Below, one piece after another: positions 56,701 through 64,000 of a DNA stretch of 64,000 nucleotides. Numbering within the stretch: the stretch's first letter is position 1; the number at the start of each line of letters is the position of its first letter. The notes under the pieces were generated by a model, which saw nothing but the letters and a program-made list of their open reading frames with translations, did not search any database and was not told where the DNA came from. Source of the DNA: Sequoia sempervirens (Eukaryota > Streptophyta > Pinopsida > Cupressales > Cupressaceae). The DNA lies in NCBI GenBank assembly GCA_007258455.2, contig VDFB02270651.1:696678197-696742196 (forward strand), given 5' to 3'. Made by a program: the position numbers and the translations under genes.

Positions 56701-57590
56701 TATTGTTGCCACCACCACAAAATCATGGTTGATCAAGGATAAGCAAGCTAAAGATGAGCTTAAGGCTCAAGTTGGAAAGATGAAGGATTTTTTGAAGGAG
56801 TTGATTAAATACACTCCTGAACAGCCCACACCATCAGAGATCCTTGTTTTGATGAGCCGCAAGGAGGTGGATGGGTTGAATGAGATGAAAAATAAGGCCA
56901 TCTGGTTTCACACTTGGTTCAGTGTTTTCAGGTCTGACATGGATAAAAATTTGGGAGAAGGTTTTAAACACTATCATGTAGACCTTTCTTTGGTTGAAAT
57001 GATAGAAGAATTTATACATAAATGGTGGGATGAGGAAGAAAATCTCAGACAATACTTGGGAAAGTTGAAGGTGATAGCTAAAAGTTCCATTGAAGAATTG
57101 ATTCAATCATAGATTTTGGGTGATGAGGGTTCCGAGTATATTTCAGAGGCTATGAATGTGTCAATTTTCAAAACTCAAAATTTCATTGAACAAAGAATAG
57201 CTATGCTCAAAGGAATTCATGAGATATGGGAACATGCAGGCATATTTGAGGATATTGTTGCAAAACTCATTGATAAGACTTTACCTCTGGATCAAAGATG
57301 AATCATTGGGAGAAATAAAAGATATTTGAGAGGTGCAACTTGATAAAATAATAAAAGGAGACACTGTTGAGTCAACACTCGTAGATAGGCTATTGGACAT
57401 CAGGTGTGACATGTGATGGGAAATCATAGACATTGGCCAGCTGAGGGAAATTGTTGCTATGGTGGAAAAGAAGTTTGAAGATTCAAGGTATAAAGCCGAC
57501 TGGGTCGATGGACCTGATGATGATGCATTTAAGCACATATTCTAGAATTATGATGAGTATCATATGATTCCTCATGAAGATGACAAGTAA
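53785..57590 (+). pseudogene. Large uncharacterised retroelement ORF, copy 2 (decayed)
   Basis: This is a diverged relative of 28393-31592 with the same order of landmarks: NITDTLMGHIDL, a region aligning to the YNLEERQIVAPDGRV stretch, then FYMSSYVIYYVVR and GYWFIQYPKSTYFK, an acidic Glu/Lys-rich part, IHIVNLGKPTRN with a coiled coil (56640-56810), and a helical C-terminal part ending at TAA 57588. It is broken by more than a dozen stops (for example 53971, 54247) and several frameshifts (near 54450-54510 and 54610-54710). A 55.9-56.3-kb segment is very rich in Glu/Lys coiled-coil heptads. No known catalytic domain is seen. Confidence 0.78.
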
Positions 57591-58480
57591 AGGAAAATAT
57601 TCTATTTTTTGTGAAAAGGATGGAGTCAAATGTGTCAACCAGTTTCAAGGTGCCCTTTGGACAACAACACTTCCATGTCATTTTTGAGACAGACAAATAG
57701 CTCCAGATCTATTTTGATGAGCCAAAGATTGGGTGTGATGATCAACAGTGGAAAAAGCTCGAACTCCTAGTCAAATTTTGGATTGAATAGACACAAGGTG
57801 TACCTTTCAGCTCCTGCAGTTCCAACAAAGACAACACTCAGACTTATTGGGAATTCCTATAATTGTGGATCTAAGCCCTAGATTTATGGATCTTAATTTT
57901 TGATAGGAGAGATTGATGCTAATTATATCTATAACTTAGAAATATTTCCTCATTGTAAAGGTCAACTAATTCAAGTCAAATTGGTTACCTAGAGACTAGA
58001 TACAATTTTCATTTTACAACTTTTATGCAAGATACTTAAACACTTTTATAGTTTTAATGCAAGCAGTTTGATTTCAGAAGTTTGTTAGTTAATGATGGTG
58101 TTGATAAACAATGGTTATTCGTAGGCCAGTTCATTTTTTTGTGCATAAATGTTCCTTATTTGATGAAAATCAATAGAAGATTTTGAATTTAAAACTATTT
58201 TATTGTATTATCTGTGGATGATGTTTCTTGATGTTTGTTGATCTGCTAATTCTGGTAATGAGCTTATGGTATTTTGTTATTAAAAAGTCTTTACAAAAAA
58301 GTGATGATGAATGTTTGTATGCTTTAAATTTGCACTGTGAATGAATGCAATGGTATGGATTATTTCATAAATTGTGTTGCTCTACAGTTTTAGTTGATTA
58401 GCAAAAGTGCTCATTATAAGGATTACATGTCTGAATTAAAAGAAGTATGTGTTCATGTTCTTCTATCCTAAGCCTTGATC
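57591..58480 (+). other. Non-coding between the unknown ORF and the TATA-like box
   Basis: AT-rich, no gene seen. It corresponds in position to the much shorter 31593-31718 gap of copy 1. Confidence 0.5.
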
Positions 58481-58487
58481 AATCTTT

Positions 58488-58510
58488 CTCTATTTATTTA
58501 AACCCCCCAA
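58488..58510 (+). promoter_or_regulatory. TATA-like box with C run
   Basis: CTATTTATTTAAACCCCCC resembles CTATATAAACCCCCC at 31717-31731 of the first ORF unit. It lies about 260 bp before gag. The match supports a common promoter layout; activity is inferred. Confidence 0.4.
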
Positions 58511-58684
58511 ACATTAAATTACTTTATAGTATCCAGTTTGTACCTATTTACTAGTAGGCCCCTTGAATATTATGGTTGCATGGACCACTGAATGATAACA
58601 ACATAGTTGAGAACCAATTACAGAGACCTTGGAAGATAGGTGGTTTTATATCATTTGTCTTTTTTAGGAGAAATAGAGTAGAAA

Positions 58685-58715
58685 TATTCTGTTTAACATT
58701 GCTGTGTTACTTTTG
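58685..58715 (+). other. Weak candidate LTR end and primer site
   Basis: GCTGTGTTAC is followed by TTTTGGCCATCAACA, where TGGCCATCAACA could be a degraded primer site of TGGCGCC type. No paired LTR is available to confirm it. Confidence 0.22.
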
Positions 58716-58749
58716 GCCATCAACAAAACTAGCACTAGAAGAAGGGCCC

Positions 58750-60575
58750 AAATGAACAAATTGGAGTGAATTGGGTCCTTTTCACCATATAGGTTTGACA
58801 GAGTTCTCAGATCTGCTACTAATCTAGAACCATTTGTTGAACTCTAAACCTCCATTAGACCCAGGGCCCGTAGGGTTTTGACCCCGCCACCGTTAACACC
58901 ACCACTCACTCCACCTAGATTTTTGTTAATCCCACAAATAGCATAGCCAAATCCACCGCTACCCATTGCATTTTTTGCCAATAATCCTTTGCCACTAGGA
59001 ACAATTCCTGGTGGCATACATGAAATGCCTAACAATCCAGAGAAATTTTTCCCCAGGTACACTCATGGAGAGTCACAAAGTGCTAAGGAGCACATATAGG
59101 CATTCAAAGATGCATGTACTCAGGCTCAGATAGCTCATCATGATGTTGCATGTAGACTGTTCCCCTATTCAATGGGAGATATAGCCTACAATTGGTACTT
59201 GCACTTGCCTACTAGATCCATCCTAAGTTGGACAAATTTAGAAGATGATTTTATTAACCAATTTCGGGTTTATGTCGACCCCACCATCTTATACCTCCAA
59301 TTTTCCACAATTAGGAAGGAACCACACAAACCATTGCCTTTGTTTAACACATGATTCCAAAGGATCTATAGATAGTTACAAGGACTATACTTGGTGGCTG
59401 AGAATAATGCCATTCAGGCGTACCTAAAGGCCATAGATCTGCTGATTGGCTTATTTCTGCAAAGAACCTACCTTGCGCTAGACATTGATTCCCTATCTAA
59501 GGTATATCACCTAGCCATTAAACTACAACAACATATAAGTTCACAATTAGCTAGTTTAGGAGGGGTCTTCCCTCCCCTAGGATATCCCCAGATGCCTAAT
59601 TCAACCCCTTTATTCAATACAGTCCCAGGGATGTCCCACTTTGCCTATGGACCTTTGGATGAGTTACAACCCCCATCCACATTACCGTGGGTAAATGGTG
59701 GGACTTTAGATTCCTCCCAATAAGCTTAGAATTCTCATAATCATGTTGGAGGGTCTAACCCCATGACTTACCCATCAACCATAACAACTGTAGAAAGTGA
59801 GCGTATTGCTCATTTGAAAAAAAAGTTAGAAACTCTAAAGAAAAAATTATCCCAAGTGACCAAGGAGATGGCACAATTCAAGCTTAACCCCCATCAAAAC
59901 CAAAATCAGAATCAAAATTACTAGAATCAGGGAGGGTATTCCAACCAAAATAACTATTCCAACCAAAATACCAACCAAAATCAAAGGAATGTTCAGAATC
60001 AAAACTTCCCCAACCAAAACTATCATAACTAGAATAGGGGATATAACCAAAGACCCAATAACAATAGGCAGTGGAACACTAGACCAAACAATGGGGGAGT
60101 TCCCCATAACTATCAAGCCATTGAAGATAAACCACACACTGCAAACGTTGCAGATTTGAACTTCATGACTAACTGGTGTAGGTTGCATGACACTGCCACG
60201 CATTCTGAAGTTAACTCCCTGGAGATGGAAAAAATGGTCAAAATGGCACAAGTTGATTCCCAACCACCACAAAGTAATCCTAACAAAGGTAGTGGGTCAG
60301 TTGATACAACCATGGCTTTCAAAACCTATGATGAACAATAGTGGTTTCCCATGCAAGGAGAGAATGAACCAGAAGTAGATACATATGATGCTCAAGATTT
60401 TCAAACCAAAGGAGGCCATTTTTTGAGAAATCATAAAAAGGGGCCGTTTACCACATTTTCCCCTCCCAACACTATGGTTCCTCCTAACCAGAATGCTGAC
60501 AACAATCTTCCTCCACCAAAAGGCCCACCTGATTTTCTAAACAAAGGTAACTCTGATTTTGTTCCTAAATATTAG
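58750..60575 (+). pseudogene. Ty3/gypsy Gag with Asn/Gln-rich C-terminal region
   Basis: One plus-strand frame, with stops, begins with a Pro-rich N-terminus (PPPLTPPLTPP) and continues to the Retrotrans_gag core: ACTQAQIAHHDVACRLFPYS, GDIAYNWYLHLP, SWTNLEDDFINQF. A coiled coil (HLKKKLETLKKKLSQVTKEM, 59811-59870) leads into a strongly Asn/Gln-rich stretch (59885-60110; NQNQNQNY, YSNQNNYSNQN). This is followed by WCRLHDTATHSEVNS, which looks like a degraded zinc-binding knuckle. It is continuous in frame with the protease segment. Confidence 0.9.
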
Positions 60576-60680
60576 ATCAATGATAATATGGAATTCAATT
60601 TCATTTTAGAAATGCATAAACAAAAGACCTCTCTGTCATTCTTTTACATTTTGAAGTGGTTCCCTATCTAACACAAAATC

Positions 60681-61289
60681 GTGTTGAAGGCCTTGGAAGA
60701 GGTAGATTGGTTGAAAGGAAAGACCAAGGTGACTCCAGCTACTGACATGAATGCAACCCTGTACAAAGGTAAGATGAGGACACCCCCATTCCTTTTGAGT
60801 TTGAGAATCTTCAAGAAGAATCTACATAATTGCCTTTTGGATTTCAAGGCCTCAAGTAATGTTATGCATTTCACTATTTGAAAAAAGTTTGGTTTAAGTC
60901 CATTCCAAACTCATAAGAAAGTAATACAATTAGATAAAACTGAGGTTAATGTTGTAGGAGAACTAAAGAATGTGCATGTGCATATTGGATCAGACCCACA
61001 AATCCAAAACTATATGGATATTCAGGTTGCTAATATACCTGAAACGTATGGCATGCTATTGATTTGTGATCTGATGAAGAGTATCAAAGGTTACCTCTCC
61101 TTGGATTTCTTGCATATGTTGTTGCCATGGAAAGGGGTAGCAATTCAGATTAGGATTGAAAGCAAAGACCATCTAAAACATATGATCACTGAGTATGACC
61201 ATCCCAATGAGGTAGCCTATTTTGAAACTGAGATAAGAGTTTATAGGAGGGAAGAAATTATGACTTTCTCAATGTTTGATCCTGATTGA
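60681..61289 (+). pseudogene. Retropepsin-like protease region
   Basis: In the gag frame, CLLDFKASSNVMHFTI occupies the place of the usual LLDSGASSNVMP active site; D-F-K instead of D-S-G would be inactive. Downstream DIQVANIPETYGMLLICDLM and LSLDFLHMLLPW match the flap and C-terminal part of plant gypsy proteases (...YGMLLGRDW type). Confidence 0.8.
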
Positions 61290-61845
61290 TCACAACCTTT
61301 AAACATAGTGACCCTATGACCACTGTCAACTAGCAAGTTGTAATCCAAAAATTACAACAAGATAAGCTGGTCCTTGGGGAGGATGTTAATTTATGGAGTT
61401 TGTTAGTGCCCAACTAGTGCAGGGTCTATTACCATAACCATTCTCAGTTGACATGTCAGCCCTGTATAGACATTTTGAAGCATTTCTGTTAGATAGGAGA
61501 GACTTGTAAGCACCATCCCAAAACATCTTTGAATCAGTTTCCATTTGAAGCTAAGGACGTGACTGTTTTGACAAGGACCAATGGTACCCAGGGAAAAGTC
61601 TCACCCTAACAGAACAAAATCAGATCTTATTTTATGATTTACAAAATGAGACTAAGGAACCTCAAAAATTGTTTAACACACCTACCCTTGCTAACATTCC
61701 AATTCCTAGGGAATTGCTCAAAAAGAAAATGAGTTGTAAATTTTTTGATCACAATGAGGTGCAGGAAATAGTCTTCGCACATGTTTTAAACCTTGATGAA
61801 GTACCTGATAGTCATCATTTATAGCAGTCTCCTAATCTTGATATC
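61290..61845 (+). other. Decayed linker between protease and RNase H-like domain
   Basis: No open frame longer than about 60 codons. Fragments read as a charged linker, with frame changes. Confidence 0.5.
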
Positions 61846-62277
61846 TTGAATCAGTCTGAGCCACCACCCATTTATCATAAACAATCACCCGTAGTTGACC
61901 TGAAGAAAGAAACCCTAGCCCAAGATCAATTGTGGATCCTCAAATTTGATGGTTCCAAATCTAAAACAGGGAGTGGAGCTAGAATAGAACTAACAAAACC
62001 AAAAGGGAAAACCTACTTTTCTTCTTACAAGTTACAGTTCGACTGTACTAATAACATGGTAGAGTATGAAGTGCTTGCTAGAGGAGTGATGTTTGCACAT
62101 CAGAAGAAAGTGATAGCTCTGAAAGTAATGGGAGATTTTGAGGTGATAGTCAAGCAGGTTAGTAGCCAATACACATGTCACAATAAGAGGCTAGTTGTAT
62201 ACAAAAATAGAGTATGGAATTTGATCAAGGACTTCACTGCTTTTGGTATTAAATTGATCCCCATAGAAGATAATTAG
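61846..62277 (+). pseudogene. Archaeal-type RNase H-like domain located upstream of RT
   Basis: The segment has the RNase H fold landmarks of the extra domain known from plant Tat-lineage gypsy elements: LKFDGSKSKTGSGARIEL (first Asp), NNMVEYEVLARG (Glu) and VMGDFEVIVKQV (Asp, normally GDS). It continues past a stop at 62275 into SDALAVAASTM, matching the ADALA-type end of the family. It is in another frame than protease and RT. Its position before RT differs from the order I know for Tat elements, in which the extra domain follows RT-RNase H. Confidence 0.85.
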
Positions 62278-62654
62278 ATTTCAGATGCACTTGCTGTTGC
62301 TGCTAGTACCATGGAACCTATGCAGGATTCCAAACTGAAAAGGTTATCTATGGATTAGTATCAATTCTGGCCATCCCTGATAACGTCTGAAACTTTCAGG
62401 TTTTCGATGAAGACTAGCATATCCTTGCTTTCCTAGCAAGTTCAAATGTCTTTATAGGGAAAATCATTGATGAATTTGATAGAGATTAGGGAGATTGGGA
62501 TCTAGAAAATTGTGATGCAGAAGGTATAATGAATCTAAAAACTAACAAAATTCCTAAGGGAATGGTAGCACTAGAGAGGATCTTCAATTTTGATTCTTAG
62601 GCTTGCGAGAAGCTGCCTACTAATACTGATAGAGGAAAGTATGAGTCATTCAAC
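62278..62654 (+). pseudogene. Linker between RNase H-like domain and RT
   Basis: Across stops and frame changes the text reads NLKTNKIPKGMVALERIFNF and ACEKLPTN, the type of spacer that precedes RT in this element group. No domain is assigned. Confidence 0.55.
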
Positions 62655-63539
62655 TTGGAAGATTCAGGCCTAGAGAGAAACATATTCATCGATAAGACTT
62701 GTCTTAAGGAAATTAGGGATAAAATCTTGAGAGTACTGAAAGTAGATATTGTAGCAATTTCTTGGGGGTACGAAGAACTAGAAATCTTTTATACTTTGGT
62801 AATAATGCACACTATCCCTCTGAAACCTAAAGTGAAGCCCTTCTGTCAAAAGCAACATCTAGTGAATGCCTTGATTGAACCTCTAATTCTTAAAGAGGTA
62901 CAAAAGCTACTGTCAGCAAAAATAATTTTTCTACTAAGGCATTCTACCTAGGTTGCAAATATGTTTCCTTTTCATAAAAAAAATGAGGAAATCATATTGT
63001 GTGTTGACTTCAGAAACCTCAATAAAGCTTCAGAAAAAGATAACTACCCACTTCCTTCTCTTGATGAGGTGTTGTAGATAGTTAATGGCTCATAGATGAT
63101 GTCATTCCTAGATGGCTATTAAGGATACAATCAAGTGATGGTTAACTATGAAGATAGAATGAAGACCGCCTTCACTACCAAGTGGGGGAAATTTTCCTAC
63201 TGGAGGATGCTGTTTGGTCTTATTAACACTGGAGCCACCTTTCAACGCACAATGGATGTTGCATTTAAGGACTTGGTAGGTAAATGTATTATCATTTACA
63301 TGGATGATCTAAAGTTGTATTTTCCAAGAATAGGGAAGACCATGCTATAGATTTTTCAAAAGTCCTTGGAAAATGTATAAGCTATGGTGTATCCCTCAAC
63401 CCAAAGAAATGTGTGTTTGGGGTCTTAGAAGGGAAATTATTAGGTCACATAATATCAGAAAGGGGGATCTCAATCGACCCAGACAAAGTGGAGTCCATTC
63501 TAAAATTAACCATGCCTGGCTACAAAAAGGAAATGAGGT
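62655..63539 (+). pseudogene. Ty3/gypsy reverse transcriptase, interrupted by an LTR
   Basis: RVT_1 landmarks occur in order: KPKVKPFCQKQHLVNALIEP, ILCVDFRNLNKASEKDNYPL, a MMSFLDGY motif, MKTAFTTKWGKFSYWRMLFG and the catalytic IYMDDL. Stops interrupt at least four places (such as 62949 and 63352), and frames change after 63350. The distal part reads MPGYKKEMR and then stops being RT at 63540, where the LTR begins. Confidence 0.93.
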
Positions 63540-64000
63540 TGTAACATCTAGAAAATGTAGAAGAAAGGTTAAACAACACACAACAATGCAATTCAAGCTC
63601 TAATGTAATCTAATGTCAAACAACAAAGAACAAAGGAAATAAGTTAAAACATAAAAAAATCTCACCAAAGATCGATGCAACTCCATGGAGAACCTCTGTT
63701 GTCCTTCTCCATTTCATTTTTTGTAGTGTACTTGCCCTCAAATTTTCAATTGATTGTGCAAGCATAGCCTAGGGATTGTGATAATGATGAAACATCGAAG
63801 ATTTAAGATAATTGCTCCAAAAGTCACAATATTTCAGGAGAGATTGAAATGATGAAAGACAAATCAATTTATAGAAAATTGATCATTCGAATGACAGGTT
63901 AGGATTGAAAGATCAACAGATGGTTGAGATCAAAAGATTAGACATGCATTATGATAACTGTTAGTAGTGGCATGAGTCATAAAAACTACAAATAGAAATA
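63540..64000 (-). repeat. LTR inserted in the RT gene; continues beyond the window
   Basis: It begins TGTAACATC on the plus strand and is similar throughout to 51464-51935. The left flank GAGGT (63535-63539) would be the target duplication. Orientation matches the minus-strand gypsy LTR, so it is either the 3' LTR of a minus-strand element or a solo LTR. Confidence 0.87.

Larger units (their letters stand above)
52748..63539 (+). mobile_element. Ty3/gypsy (Tat-like) element with upstream unknown ORF, gag, protease, RNase H-like, RT; interrupted at 63540
   Basis: All coding parts are on the plus strand. A candidate left end TGTTCCGTCGTGCCCTAG lies at 52748, followed by a CCCTAG-TTTT-CTAGGG hairpin. 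Then come a 90-bp degenerate array, the unknown ORF (copy 2), a TATA-like box near 58491, gag, protease, an archaeal-type RNase H-like domain and RT. The RT is interrupted by another LTR at 63540. Whether the unknown ORF belongs to the 5' LTR, to an ORF1-like leader gene, or to an independent element is not settled by this window. Confidence 0.7.

Overview
This window looks like intergenic DNA from a large, repeat-dense plant nuclear genome, probably a gymnosperm (inference). It is AT-rich and has almost no intact host genes. It is built from nested and decayed LTR retrotransposons, one LINE, a hAT-like transposase remnant, a plant-mobile-domain (PMD) pseudogene and many degenerate tandem arrays. 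A run of exactly 100 N at 40256-40355 is an assembly gap.

Layout. 1-1.7 kb: probable end of a Ty3/gypsy element entering an LTR. 1.9-2.2 kb and 9.96-10.28 kb: GA-rich arrays. 3467-9613: a complete but decayed minus-strand Ty1/copia element with both LTRs, primer site, polypurine tract and a near-perfect target duplication. 11483-11552: a tRNA-like fold. 12.19-14.21 kb: a 5'-truncated LINE with an uninterrupted 635-codon reverse transcriptase ORF. 14362-14622: two probable 5' exons of a host gene. 16875-19007: a solo LTR with target duplication CAAAT and arrays of short palindromes; a related LTR lies inverted at 37822-40051. 25708-35855: a non-autonomous LTR element whose 5' LTR is split by a second insertion (25753-32577). 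37.0-37.8 kb: hAT-like remnant. 40356-42137: PMD pseudogene. 44.8-52.7 kb: minus-strand Ty3/gypsy element that has lost reverse transcriptase and RNase H. 52.75-63.54 kb: plus-strand Ty3/gypsy (Tat-like) element, itself interrupted at 63540 by another LTR.

Most notable: the same uncharacterised, roughly 1,070-codon ORF family occurs twice (28393-31592 and 53785-57590). In both places it follows a degenerate tandem array (about 40 bp and about 90 bp period, unrelated in sequence) and precedes a TATA-like box. The first copy sits in a unit with TG...(C)A-like ends and a 5-bp target duplication, in which I find no second LTR, primer site or polypurine tract. The second lies directly upstream of a gag-protease-RNase H-RT series. 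The arrangement suggests a retrotransposon lineage with a very long LTR carrying a protein gene in U3. A second oddity is the order protease - archaeal-type RNase H-like domain - RT in the plus-strand element.

Nearly all coding parts are broken by stops. Those in the 28.4-31.6 kb ORF are all of the type expected from C-to-T decay of CAA, CAG or CGA codons, consistent with silenced, methylated repeats. No host pathway can be reconstructed.
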